A stretch of 64,000 nucleotides of DNA from Sinonovacula constricta. Taxonomy: Eukaryota > Mollusca > Bivalvia > Cardiida > Solecurtidae. Below are positions 31,169 through 44,104 of the stretch, piece after piece (position 1 is the stretch's first letter; each line of letters starts with the position of its first letter). The position numbers were made by a program, and so were the translations under genes. Location: contig CM017563.1 in NCBI GenBank assembly GCA_007844125.1, positions 14,925,663 to 14,989,662 of the forward strand, in the 5' to 3' direction. The notes under the pieces are model-generated. The model made no database searches and had not been told where the DNA came from. It worked only from the letters and a program-made list of their open reading frames with translations.

Positions 31169-32815
31169 TCATATTGCACGTAAGAAGTAGCAATTAAATA
31201 TATCGACGCTGCAAGTTTCGGTTTCCTTTTATCAAAAACCGATCACGTGATTGTTTGTAATGTAAAGAGCCAGCTTTGTGGCATAAAATTGTAAATGGTT
31301 TGACGATCGATAAACTTAAATCATGTGAGTTTGTGGGTATTGTAGAGAAGCACGATTTTTCTTTATGTGATAGTGCTTTTGAATAAGACTGATATACAAC
31401 ATTCAATTTTTACCCTAATTTTAAACACAGACAAGTCCAAAAGTTGTGGAGTAGTCCTATTATACACAAAAGATATTTCTAGAGGTATATTTGTTGTAAA
31501 AATCACTATAATACCTTAGTCTGGTTACAATTATGCCATGACTTCTTTTACACGTAGAACGATTTTATGTGATATAATGTTTTAATGTCAATTTGTTGGA
31601 ATTATTGCAAAATGATAAAAAAACAATTGTTGATGCTTCGCCTCAAAGACGACGCAAAAACTGGAATAGGTAAACAGGCTAAGGCAATACGGGAGCAAGT
31701 TACAAAGACATATTTGAAAGTTTGACTGACAATTGGTTTATTTAAGGATCAGCACATACATTTGTATTTTATCGCGACCCCGTCATGTTGCCCAAGCATG
31801 ATTAAAAGTGGGAACTTATCAGGTATCCAATTTCGATTACCTAGTTACATAGCTAAGGAGCTTGGAAAGATGGATAATTTCGTATTTTTGGTCCTACTAT
31901 AAGGTGAATATGTAAGTATGTGAATTTTACCGCCTAACATTAATCCTAGGGTCACCTTATGGTTGTACGGCACTGGACCCCTGTTTACCCCCCAATATGG
32001 GGTGTATAGTTGAATGTTCTGGTGTCTTGAAGGTATGAGTTTTAGGCTGACATCTTCCAACTGGTGCAACGAAATTGTGATTGGAAGGGGTCTGCCTATG
32101 CCCATATCATTTTTCAGCTCATGTATAAGGGCACGATAAAGTATGTATATAAAAGGCCAATTTTACTTTATTTTAAAGTTACCATTTAATGTTTTTGAGA
32201 TGTTACATCTATAGAAAAAAAGTGTGATATGACAGCACGTGTTGCAGACACTCTCCGTTTTACATATCGTTCGATGAAATTGTCCCGCCTTATCAGAAAC
32301 CCATTGGCAGTGGCCGTTGTACACTAATGATTGGTATCAAATATGGCACGCTACGGGATAAAAACCTACTGTCGCGAAATGTAGTATGGTTTCGCTGGGT
32401 ATATAAAAGTAATTCTTTGCTAGCTTCAGCTCGTGTTCCAATTAAGGATAATATAAAAGTCCATATCCTTATCATTATTGGTTCAAAGCAAGAAATATTG
32501 ACAATACATACCAGATAATTAATATGTATTATTGACGGCTCTTAATGAGTTGATGTTGGATGGGAATTAATCAATTTTAATCTATGAAATCTGAGTTGAG
32601 AGAATTATGACCAGAAAGAGAATTGGCAAATACTGAGTACATCTATAATTGATCAATGCTGCTGCACATCAAAATTAAAATCGGCCCTCCTAGTCCTAAG
32701 TCAGTGACCACGTGGGTACCATTCCCGTTATGGGGTAAGGGGTGGGGGGTATGGCGGAGAGAACTTTCATGTGGAGGGCTCTTCCAGCTGACCTGCAGCG
32801 CGCCGGTGGTTCTAG
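31169..32815. other. Intergenic DNA, nothing recognised
   Basis: No exon with plausible splice sites, RNA gene or transposon end identified. A small palindrome CCCCCAATATGGGG occurs near 31989. Confidence 0.5.
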
Positions 32816-32816
32816 T

Positions 32817-32817
<1 letters not shown>

Positions 32818-32909
<92 letters not shown>

Positions 32910-32957
32910 ATATATATATATATATCTATATATATCTATATATATATCTATATATAT
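32818..32957. repeat. (TA)n microsatellite with TATC interruptions
   Basis: About 140 bp. Followed by a GA-rich tract (about 32958-33055). Confidence 0.97.
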
Positions 32958-33552
32958 TAGAGAGTAGTAGAGGGGTGTAAGAGGGAAGATAAAGGGGCGG
33001 AGATAAGGTGTGAGAGAGTGAGACAGGGAGAGAGAGAGAGAGAGGCAAAGAGAAGGTCAAGTAACACGATAAAAATGCAACGTACTAGGACAAGGTTCGT
33101 TATCTGTATGTACATCCCGGATTGTTAACACATTTGTGTTCTTTTGTAATAATGTATTATGTTTACTATTTGTTTGGCATAACAGCGCCTGTTCTTATCT
33201 CGGGTACAAGCACATACTAACCATCTTTATGTAAACATTCGATCATTAACATGATGTCAAATACTGTGTGACTACTTAGTGTACAGTTTCTTTGCAATCA
33301 TTAAGAATAAATCTACGGATATTTTTTTTAAAAAAAAAAAAGCAGCAAAATAGTCACCGTAAAATAAAATTATATCTTAGATAATAAAGTTGCTAAGTTT
33401 AGTAAAAGTATGGATATTTAAAATAAAATAAAATAATAAGGTGGTATTATGTTCATAATGAACTTGCTGAAGTTGAATAAATCTGCAGGCATAATTAAAC
33501 AATAGTGACAATGAAAGTATTTAAACTTAATTATTTATGGAAACAAAATAAT

Positions 33553-33634
33553 CGCTGCGAGCAGGATTCGAACCTGCGCGGGTATAACCCATTTGATTTC
33601 GAGTCAAACGCCTTAACCACTCGGCCATCACAGC
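33553..33634 (-). tRNA. tRNA-Ser (anticodon CGA), copy 1
   Basis: 82-nt class II tRNA. The acceptor stem GCTGTGA pairs with TCGCAGC (one G-T pair) and the discriminator is G. The anticodon loop CTCGAAA sits on the stem TTTGA/TCAAA, reading UCG Ser. The variable arm is long, as expected for tRNA-Ser, and the T-arm has GGTTCGAATCC. A and B boxes are intact. A TTTT run follows the 3' end on the minus strand. Confidence 0.95.
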
Positions 33635-33990
33635 TGTTGTCCATTCCTGTCACAAATGACAGATCTCTTTTTTACAAAACCTACAAGACAAACGCTTATC
33701 TATGAACTTAAAAACTTAAGTGATAACTATTTAAGCATTTTAGAGAAGATATTGATCTATTATTATGTGAACCTTGTGTCAGATGAAAATGAAATTTCAA
33801 CGCAAAAGAACTCGCCAGTGACCTTTTTATAACACAATCAGTTGACCCTTTCACACTCCGTGTAGCATCAACATGTATAGTGGGACCTACAGCTGTTTTA
33901 AAGCGTGTCTTTAGTTATCAGAAAAAAATGTTTACTATGTTTTCCTTATAAGCTTTATAAGTTACATGACATTTATTATCTAAAAAAAAT

Positions 33991-34072
33991 CGCTGCGAGC
34001 AGGATTCGAACCTGCGCGGGTATAACCCATTTGATTTCGAGTCAAACGCCTTAACCACTCGGCCATCACAGC
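33991..34072 (-). tRNA. tRNA-Ser (anticodon CGA), copy 2
   Basis: Identical over its 82 nt to the copy 357 bp away, but the flanks differ. An eight-T run beginning two bases past the discriminator is a strong Pol III terminator. Cloverleaf and promoter boxes are intact. Confidence 0.95.
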
Positions 34073-34659
34073 TGTATTGTGCTACTTTTTGTCATCATTA
34101 ATTTAACGTTATCGCATGAACATTTACTTTCATTTTAATATAACAAAAGGGTTCATGTATGTTTAATGATCAAAACAATATAGAATATAAATATTTACCT
34201 GTCGTATATTGAATTATCGAGTGACACAGTTAGGCAAATCGGCGATACTATTTATAGCTTTCCGTTACCGATTGGTATTGCACAACGATTACGTAAGAAC
34301 AAAACTACTTTTTTGCATCAAATTTCCGAAAAACCAAATCGGTAGAGCGTAAGCTTGATCACATTGTGGCTCTGGTCCAGAAAGAAATGTGTAAACGTTT
34401 TGCCTTCTATTTCTACAAAAATGAAATGATGAGATCCTATTTGCAATTTGTATGTTCATTTCACAATATACATATGTGCTTGTAATTTTGTGTCTAGCCA
34501 TGTCGATCTGAAATTGTGCGTGAGTTGGGTTTCAAAGAAACGCATTTCAAAATCCCTAAATTATTTAAAAAAAATAAAATATAAAATAAGTAAGAGATCA
34601 AAACAATTTAAAGGCATAAAGTTAAATGCATGTATTACCCTGAAGTTCAAATCTGATAA

Positions 34660-34940
34660 ATGTGTTAAAAGTGGCGTGCGACAGTATGGACTTTTTTCTC
34701 AACTAACAAAATAAGTCATTGTTACCTGAAAAGGTTCTGAAAATTGCTATGTTCATTGATGCCCTGGATTTATGCTAATAATGACGCATTAATCCCCACT
34801 CGTTATTGCAAATAGGTTTTTCTAATCCGAGCCACGCTGCATATAGATAGCTATTTTGAAACAAAGAAAATCACGTGACAACTTACTCTTCGTGTCACAT
34901 TATATCGTAATCCAGATTTAATCCGCCGCAAAATGTAGTT
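34660..34940. mobile_element. MITE family A, partial copy
   Basis: The left half is recognisable (TGCGACAGTATGGAC, AAGTCATTGTTACCTGAAAA). The landmark CGAGCCACGCTGCATATAGA is followed by AATCACGTGACAACTTAC. The right end was not found. Confidence 0.65.
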
Positions 34941-37090
34941 TTTATTGCTGTTTTTATTACATATGATTGTCTTCTTACAGATTTTAATCAGTATCTTTGT
35001 TATTTTAAACTGGTAAGAGTGTTTTTAGGAATTAGGGAATAACAACATAAATAGCATTTTTGTGAAATTTTTAGTTATTGTGCTATACAGTGTCTTAAAA
35101 ACACATGCCAGCTTTAAGGCGTGTCACTATAATCCCAAACGAACTGCTTAAGCTAAATGTTGTTATTGTTGTTATTACCAATTTTCACACCTCATTCTTA
35201 TTCAGTAATTGGGCTTCTCTTTCTGTTGACTTCATTTGGTAAACTTGTTTTTTATCGTTTAATCTGATGCATTATTGTCTTTCTATTATTGTGTTGTGCT
35301 TCATTATTATATAAGTGTGCTTACAGTAATTTTGAGTTAAATAATACTAATATTGTTCAAAAAACATTTTCTATTAGAAGGCATTTTTAAATATTTTGTC
35401 AGTAACTTATTCAGCCAAATATTTCAATTTTCTTTTAAGATAAAAAATCATGGTTGGAAAGGCACATGGCATGATCACATGACATAGCTACAGAAAAAGG
35501 ACCATGTAAAGTTTATATGTAATTGGCTGGTTGCGTTGCGAACGGAGCAGTTCCCTATAGAGTTTTATCTTTGGAAAGAAAGAAACTAAAGACTAAAGAT
35601 ATGGCAACCAAAGTGACAACATTCGACTTTCAAAGTTATTCCGGAATCCAGGTTAATAGAAATTCTAATTGTGATTGTATAAACGTGTATGCCGGATTAA
35701 CAGAAGAAGTAAAACATATTATTTAAATATTTAAACGAGAAAAAGTCTTGGACTCACAAGCTACAATCCCCAAATAGAGAATCACAGCACAACTGTATCA
35801 TTGCGTCAGATACATCCGAAGAGTTATCGTACCATATTCGGAATTTCCCGAGGAGTTCCGATTTATTTTGATATATTTCAGGACGTTTATGTTCACTAAG
35901 AAAAAATATGAGTGACAGGATAATATTTACAAGAGAGCATTGGTGCAAAGCATCAAAAGTCGCCGTTGAATTCCGGTTCAATAATGGAACGTTTTGCCTA
36001 ACAACAAACCGACTAAGAAACAGCAAAGCCAAGTTGTCATAAAACGATTTATAATGCCGTCAAAGTTGCATATAATATATGCAATAACGAATTGCCATTG
36101 GACGCATGGGGAAAGGTCCAAATACAAACGATAGAATTAAGCATAACATTTTACTTGTGCACAATACATCGTCACGACAAATGCACTTCAAATTAAACAG
36201 ATCATACGTACACATATGAAACAGTAATCATGTCAAGTGACAGTGATGTGTAGCAAATTTATAAACTACGACAATCTAATTTAATTCTGATTTTCACCAA
36301 AACTGAATAATAACCGAAATTCAATGCACGAAAACGCCGCACTTCACTTGTTTATAAAACAACATGGCGCCATCCATAGGACATTTCCAGCAACCACTAC
36401 CTATAGACGCCGCGCGACGATAATAAACAATAAGTAGCAGACCAAAAACATTAATGGCACAATTTTCTTCGGATGATGTCACTGTCATTTTCATTCATTT
36501 ATTACCCTACTTCGTATAGATAGTTTCCATTTGATGTCATCGACACTGATAAAACAGTTTAAGACAGCCATCTTTGTGGGCAGAAGCTAATGCAGGCCGA
36601 AATTAGGAAATATGTGCTGTAATAAACTCACCACTGTGTTTTTATTTTTCAGTCTATTTTACTGAATTTTATATCAAATTAAACAGCTTTTATAAAGTAT
36701 TTTAAATATCAAAACTATATTTAGATAGTTTAAAAGGTTAAAGAAATACAACCGAAAATGATACACTGTTCATTTTGTTTTAAGTATTAGCCAATAGTTT
36801 TATTTATTTCTGTGTATTTATTCTTTGTACATTTATCAATTGTAAAAATATTGTATTCTAAAAATATGAATTTCAAGAGCTTTCCAATGGTGAATAGCTT
36901 TTAATTTTCGGACCACACATGAAGAAATTACAAGAAAATAAAATTTACCCTTCTATACAATTCATATGAAAATCCCTTGAAGTTACCATCAAAGATGGCT
37001 GCCAAGATAAGGGATTTTCACTGATGTGGAAACTATCTATACACTGCATAAAATGTGCCTTTATTATATTTAGTTTTGAAAAAAAAATAA
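34941..37090. other. Intergenic DNA between tRNA copies; one transposon-arm fragment
   Basis: At 35800-35865, GTCAGATACATCCGAAGAGT ... CCCGAGGAGTTCCGATTTAT matches the arm of the element at 4530-5309. Nothing else is recognised. A 19-codon frame starting at 36364 (MAPSIGHFQQ...) has a good start context but no support. Confidence 0.5.
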
Positions 37091-37172
37091 CGCTGCGAGC
37101 AGGATTCGAACCTGCGCGGGTATAACCCATTTGATTTCGAGTCAAACGCCTTAACCACTCGGCCATCACAGC
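37091..37172 (-). tRNA. tRNA-Ser (anticodon CGA), copy 3
   Basis: Third identical 82-nt copy, about 3 kb from copy 2, in the same orientation. It is followed on the minus strand by a nine-T terminator run. The lack of a shared flank argues against SINE copies. Confidence 0.95.
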
Positions 37173-37556
37173 TGCTGTAAAAAAAAAAACTTATCATATG
37201 TTCCTATCTCATTTTACAATTAATGAAGAGTAGAGTAGATATAATTTATTTTCTTGTAATTATACGTATACACGTTTTGTGCCACAGCTGGCTTGTTTCA
37301 TTTACACATTTCCAATATCACGAGACTTGCAGAGCGACTTAGATGTTTGTGCATTGGGTGAAATCATTATTTTATTTATTCAGGACTATTTACACTATTT
37401 TGTGTTTACGTGTTTTAAATTGATGCAGAATTCCAGCCAATCCATATTTTTATAGGTATATTCGTTCTTAAAGTCACGAACAGCTGTTTTGGTTTTTCAT
37501 AGTACTTTCGATTTATAACGTCTGTTAACGTCGAACATTCATTATTATTATTGGTT

Positions 37557-37647
37557 TAGTGGTAGTAGCAATAGTAGTAGTAGTTGTAGTAGTAGTTGTT
37601 GTATAAGTAGTAGTTGCAGTAGTAGTAGTTGCAGTAGTAGTAGTTGC

Positions 37648-37697
<50 letters not shown>

Positions 37698-37712
37698 TAG
37701 AAGTTGTAGTAG
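37557..37712. repeat. (TAG)n trinucleotide tract
   Basis: GTAGTAGTA with GTTGCAGTAG variants. The minus-strand poly-Leu frame is an artefact. Confidence 0.97.
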
Positions 37713-38042
37713 GAGTATTTCAAAGTTTACAAAGAGCCTTAATAATATTGTGTCTTTGTACGCGCACATTTTGCGTATGCAAACTAAGATGAATGAAGTT
37801 GACTTGACTTGACCTGAATTGGCGCTAAAAAAGTTTTGTTTCATAGAACATGGTCACAAACAAAACAAACAAAATTGTTTCAGAAAATTACACTAAATAT
37901 AGACAAGTCTGTGTTTCATAGACATTTGATATATTCATTTCAGCGTAAGCAGAAGACTATGCCACTACCATTTTAACGACTTTGGTATGTTTCGAACCTG
38001 GGACCTGCCACAGGAGATGTATGTATGTATGCTGTTGTTGTT

Positions 38043-38241
38043 TTTGTGTCATTTCGCACCGACAAAATTATGGTCATATTGGCGACTTCCAGCTTATTAT
38101 TGGCGGAGGAAGACCCCAGACTTATGTCTGGATAGAACCACTGATGCACTGCAGATTAGATGGAACATGGTCTAGGCCCAATCGGGACTCGAACCCACGC
38201 GGTGAGAAACCGGGGAGTTTAACCGCTCAGCCACGGGCGAC
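38043..38241 (-). mobile_element. tRNA-derived SINE, family 2-like
   Basis: Reading the minus strand: GGTCGCCCGTGGCTGAGCGG then a B box GGGTTCGAGTCC, body GGTTCTATCCAGACATAAGT, and a tail including GGTGCGAAAT. It abuts the family 1 SINE at 38250 in the same orientation. Confidence 0.75.
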
Positions 38242-38249
38242 CCAAGAAA

Positions 38250-38529
38250 TGGGATTGGGGTAGGATTTGCCGGCATTTTCACCGATACTGTGCAGCGACA
38301 TTTCTACCATTATAGCACAGGGGCACTTATGAGGTGCCCAGGGACTGAACCCGGCCGTTCCATTATACTGACACCGACAAGTCAGGCGTTATGCGGTCCC
38401 CGTAGCCGCGAGTGTTAGGAGGGAAGACACTACTACCAACTTTAAAGTCTTTGGTTTGACCCGGTCAGGGACTGAACCCGCGACCTCCCGATCCGCAAGC
38501 CGACGCTCTACCAATTGAGCTATTGCGGC
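38250..38529 (-). mobile_element. tRNA-derived SINE, family 1, full-length
   Basis: Reading the minus strand: head GCCGCAATAGCTCAATTGGT then AGAGCGTCGGCTTGCGGATC, B box GGGTTCAGTCC, then CAAAGACTTTAAAGTTGGTA and a body ending TGCCGGCAAATCCTACCCCA. This is the best-preserved head of the family, but it does not form a complete cloverleaf end. Confidence 0.88.
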
Positions 38530-39385
38530 TATTTCCCCAATAAATGTATAATAAATAAATGTATAATAAATATAAGCGAAAGTGTGTTTAATAAGTGTGT
38601 TTAATAAGAAATAGCCACTAAATATAAAGTAAATAGTTTCATTGGAAATGGTCACAAAACATAAAGCAAAATTGCTTCATGGTAAATAGACACTGAATAC
38701 AAACGCAGTAGTGTTTCACATTTTTTTTATTGTGTTAATCATACAAATAGCATTATTCGTTAACATAATAAATGGAACATGTTATCAATAATGAAATCAT
38801 TATACTCGGTATATAAATAAAGTATAAAGTTAAACATGAAACAAATAAATATATGTGTAAACTTTATAGCAGATACCATGCTATGAAAATGAATGATTAG
38901 ATGAATTCTAAAGGCACATGTAGTATTTCAGAGTCACTAATGACTTATAAATACCAGTAGAAATAGTACAAAATATTGTGTGTGATTTATTTTATATAAA
39001 ATTTAGATTAGGCTTAAAATAGAGTATTTATAAAACTCAAAACATTTTCTTACTATGTGATGCTATACTAATGATATAGAAAAATTGTCTAACATTTTTA
39101 TAACAAAAATCTTAATTGACTAGTTAAATTTGCATTTAGAATGTGCCTTGCGTGATGATAAAAGTAGTGCTTCAGCGATGTTTGCAACAAGACAGTAACA
39201 GCAGTATACGATGTTCGTTCTATTTTTAACATTCTTTCTTTTGAACAAAAATCAAGGAGATAAGCACTACTTATCTGACAGGGTAGCAATGTTAACAAAC
39301 ATTTGTGATAATGTATATACAATCATGGATTTCTTAATAAAAATGATTGCATGAATCATATTGCAGACATAGTTCAAAATGAATG
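38530..39385. other. AT-rich intergenic DNA, nothing recognised
   Basis: No gene, RNA or repeat ends identified. Confidence 0.5.
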
Positions 39386-39995
39386 CTGGTCAACTCGGCA
39401 CCTGGTAAACTCGGCACTTGGTGAACTCGGCACCGAGAATAGTGAATTCGGCATCCGGTAAACTCGGCACCTGGTAAACTCGGCACCTGGTGAATTCGGC
39501 ATTTGTATATTATTCTTTTATCTCTTTGCTTCTAGACAATTTGGCAATATTTATTGTTAATCAATGTATGACCTATACTGTTATCATGGAAATGTCTGTT
39601 TGTGAAGAAAGGTGAATTTTCAAAGTAACTTATTACGACCACATTTATCAACAGATACAAAATAATTCATTGGCTACTGGCTTAACATTTATTTTTGAAT
39701 TGAATTAGTTGATATAATTTTTGTAAGAATTTATCTTTCTATGAAAATTTTACAGTACCTTTGATGTTGAGTATACGTAAATTTATTGTAAATACAATGC
39801 AGATTTATTTATTTCTATTTCTTATCTTTTATATTTTATTTTTATATATTATTTGCATAATGGTTTATATCTTTTTAAAAAAAGAGGTGCCGAATTCACC
39901 ACATTCGTAATGCCGAATTTACCAGGTGCCGAGTTCACCAGGTGCCGAGTTGACTATTTACGCAGGTGCCGAATTCACCAGATGCCGAGCTGACT
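39386..39995. mobile_element. Element bounded by inverted arrays of a 16-bp unit
   Basis: Left array (39386-39503): about seven units of CTCGGCACCTGGTAAA with T-for-C and gap variants; anchors recur at 39394, 39410, 39426, 39463, 39479 and 39495. Right array (39885-39995): about six units of the same motif in reverse complement (GGTGCCGAATTCACCA, GGTGCCGAGTTGAC). The extremities GGTCAACTCGGCA and TGCCGAGCTGACTT are inverted matches. The 380-bp centre is AT-rich and non-coding. Confidence 0.85.
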
Positions 39996-42900
39996 TGATT
40001 CCCTCTAGCACATACACACACAAACGATTTCGCAAGTTTTTTGTTTGTTTGTTGTTTTTGGTAAGGGAGGTAACTACAGCTTGTACAACAGAACATTTAC
40101 ATACAGTAGTTTCCCTTGTCTCTTCAATACTACGTCATATGAATCATATGCATACAGTCGTATCACGCCATACGCATGTGTAAACGAACTGGTCACACCT
40201 CAGTCAGCCAACATTGCATCAGTTACATATGGGATGGAATATCGAAAATATTGGATGAGCAAAAAGGGCACATCGTACACCCCAATACATCAAGCCAATG
40301 ATAAAGAAACAATACAAACAACTCGTGTATATAAGAGTAGCGCATGAATGTACATACCGACAGCAACAAAATAGTAAGCAAAGATAATGAAGACAAAAAG
40401 AAAACTTTTTCCGCACTTTATCACATTGCAGAGTGAACAAAAGTAGTTTCAATGAAGGGTTAGGACAATTGTTATAAACTAGCTTTCTATCGTGAGAATA
40501 AACAGGGCGTTTGGCGATTGAACTTAAGATTGCGCCAAAACGAAATGCAATAATAAATCATGAATGTGTGGTATTTTTGTGTTGTATTTCCCAAAAAAAA
40601 AAAAAAAACGTGCACTTGTTATCTTAATTTTATGAGCAAGTGTTAAGGGTGAATGTGTGCGCGTGCCAAAGCGTGTATGTATGTACATACGTACGATTAT
40701 AAACACTTATAGAGTCTATGTATATAGAACTATCCTCCTGGACTGGATTGTGCAAAGCAAGCATTACATGACTCAACAGAGTGACATAGTTGTATTACTT
40801 TATTAAATCCTTACTATACAGCTTTAATCCCCGATATCAATAAGCGTCAACTTTAATCCGGTATAAGAATACAACAGAATGTGTCGTCTGCTTTTGTTAT
40901 CGCCTTATACGGGATCAGTACAACTCTGCTATAATAATCATCGTCATATATGATTCTTAATTAATCGTATAATTCTGTTATATTCGTACTCAATATATTA
41001 CTGAATATATGTCGATTATAATTTGTATAAAACAAACATTGGCATGTACATGTATTAGCACGTATTTAATGAATGTCATTAATTTAGATCTATGTTTGAA
41101 TAAAACAACATTCCTTGCATACTCTGTTAAGCCTTATATTAAGCCGGTATTTACATTTATAAATTTTAGGTATTACATGTATATATAAATTTATATATAT
41201 CACAAAAGTGGTCGACACAGTAATCAAATGAACTCAATAAAAATCTTTTATCACTAACACAATAGCAGTTTTCACACTTAACAAGTTCAAAGTGTTTCTG
41301 GATTTGTGTCAAGTGGGTTCATGGGATAAAATTGCTTGCGGACATTACACTTTACTCCTCAATTACCGATTAACACAATCATAATAAAGATAACAGAAAT
41401 TTGCACAAAATGTCATGTACTATTGTTTAAACTGGCACTCGTGCGCATTCGAATTTCCGTAAACGTTTTACAAACTGGTCAAAGGGCATATTGTACTCCA
41501 CGATCTTGGTTTGTTTGTTTATAGTTTGAATGTTTATTCAAAATCAACCAGAGAGGTCGTACGATCCATGCGAGAAACAAAATTACAGACAGTACAAACC
41601 ATTAGATAATAAAATATCTAAGATTTGACATTTTACATTTCGAATAGCAATAAGTGCCAGTTAAATGCCGCGATGCTAAAACAGCATACACAATTGCAAA
41701 TATTACAAACTGACATTTAATAATTGAGTCTTTTCAACAGATAAAAATAACTATGTATTTGAACAATATAAACCAAGTAAGGTATAAAGAATACGAAAAA
41801 TTCAAGACCCATACACACGTTTTGCTATAAAGTCAGTTTACCGAAGGTTTATCAAATTTAAGGATATTTTTCTAAAATACTTTAACATTAAAAAATTAAC
41901 AATCAGTCAAATGGCATAATTGTATAATCAATTATCGTTCCTTTAAACATGCATGGTGTAAACCATTCTTGTAATATAAAGGATGTATACAAATATCTTG
42001 AACCACAAATGGGTTAAAACTGACTAGAAATTAATTTTCAGTGTAATTTATCATAACCTCAGCATGTTGTATTGCATATTTTCTTCCGCTAACCTTAACA
42101 ACTACCTAACATTTGATAAAGATCTATTCTGCATACATTTCATAAGATAGATACGTCATACAAACCAGCACATCCTTAATTTCCCCTCCCATTTATATCG
42201 CATGAGGAAACAACAACGAAACACGCGTCATCACTTAAGTATTTTGCCCCAAACACATAAAGTGTTTTGAGATAAGAGACTACAGTGGCGTAGTTTTTTC
42301 TAGAGTCTGGAGGCACGTGCCTATTCATTTTGACCATGAACAGAAAATCTTAAAGCCATTGCTTTGGTCAAGTTAACGAAATTGTTACAAAATAAACAGA
42401 AAAGGTTTCTTAATTCACCTTTTTCATACAGGGCAGAAAATATCACCAAGACCCCCGCTATTTTACAACTAAACATTTAAAGCAACTTAAAGTAACCTTT
42501 TTTTTCAGGCGAGCTATGCCCCTGACCCTGGTGGTTTTAAAATCTCCACTTATCAGGGACGGATCAAGGGAGAGGGGATGCGACCCCCACCCCACCCCCC
42601 ACCACCACTATCAACCAGGTAAAAGGGTAGAGTATTGAAAACACACACATGTAAGCTTAAAAATACTGAGCTTTTAAAGTAGATTTCGTCTGTTGACTGT
42701 TTAGGCCGAAGTTAGGGTCCCTAACTGTGAATGTATATCTAGAATTTACTGCAATAAAATTAAATGGATCTTGATCCATACCACCACCATCCACCCCTAA
42801 CAACATTTCTTGGATCCACCCTTGTACTTATATCTATCATTTTTATCCGAGTCAAACAGTGTGGATCCTGTTTAATTTGAAAAGAAAAGTTACTTTTTAA

Positions 42901-43859
42901 TGAGTACAAACAAAATTTGCTTCTCAAGGAAATTATCGGACATTCTTTAAGTCTTAACTCTTAGCCTGTTAAGCGGGAATTGGTCAGATATTGACTAATA
43001 GTGTAGATCTCTATCAGACATTTGCCACTGGGATCTGTATGAACATTTCTACACTAAATGTATGCTGAAAGATTCTATCAATAACCGGTATTATAGCAGC
43101 AAAGAGTAGTAAGCAAATAAGTAAATAGATTTAGTATTGGTAAGGTTATTAATGTTTGTCGCATTGCAAGAATCGGTGGGGCAACCAGTGTCCTCATCCA
43201 GTGACATTCCACTAGTAATAAAACTGACTGACAGATCACCTGAGGAGTGGAGAAATACCTCAGTGACTCGGTAGGGTCGGGTCGCTAATATGGTAGGTAT
43301 AACTCATGGCCATTTTCGCTACCTGTCATAGCTCGATAATAGTCATCTATTCAAACATTATTGATCAATGTGTGTTTCTATGCAACCCCATTGTCTGTAC
43401 TGTCAATATTAGTGTATTTACCTTAAACGATCGACCACAACCAGTGATGAGTGGACATAAAGACATAAATCGGTTAATGTTTGGCACCATTTCATCACAG
43501 TCCGTCAAAACTCGCCGTGATTGTCATAGTTGCAATTAGTTCATTATAAGCTTATTATGCATATGCTGATCGTAAATTAAAGTTGAAAGTAAAGTCATTT
43601 TAAGTTGCAACATGGAGCACTGGTTTATCAATGATCGTTTTTTTTAAAGTAGAACATTTCTAACCAAGTCACCCTTCTGAATCCAGACTTCTTTCTGCCT
43701 GCGTCTGTCGAAACGTAGATTAAAATGCTCAAGTTAGACGAAAACGTATAATAATGAAAAGTTTATCAAAAAGCACATCGGAACACTTGATCTACGGTGT
43801 TCATATGTATGTATGTAATCATGAATACCAAAAATAACAGATCTATGCATGGAAGCATT
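39996..43859. other. Intergenic DNA, nothing convincing
   Basis: Several open frames of 60-100 codons lack domains and splice sites. Around 42553-42605, GGGACGGATCAAGGGAGAGG ... CCCCACCCC is a degenerate relative of the GGGGCGGATCCAGA repeat. The part near 43860-44104 may be the 3' UTR of the MID1IP1-like gene. Confidence 0.5.
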
Positions 43860-43865
43860 TTTATT
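43860..43865 (-). terminator. Candidate polyA signal of the MID1IP1-like gene
   Basis: AATAAA on the minus strand, about 240 bases downstream of the stop. Positional inference only. Confidence 0.4.
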
Positions 43866-44104
43866 TTACACACATGGCACGCCCCGGTGTCACATTATCT
43901 TCTCTTACATGAACACTGACACTACCACCCACGTGTTTTGTTGCAGGCCTTGGTAAGTTTATATAGATCTGCATTGATTTTATAACCACCTTCTAAGAAG
44001 ACTGCCTCCTTTCACCACGAAGACTTCAGACTTAGTACGACCTCACCATCCTTTTTTGTTGCATACCGACACAGAATCGTCTCAGTTTGCAGTTACAGTA
44101 ACTT

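Noticed and set aside
36364..36423. 19-codon frame with good start context (MAPSIGHFQQ...)
   Set aside because: Too short, with no support beyond the ATG context.
38389..38655. Frame reading AQLVERRLADREV, which looks protein-like
   Set aside because: It is the tRNA-derived head of the family 1 SINE read through; the same peptide arises from the copy at 16988-17265.
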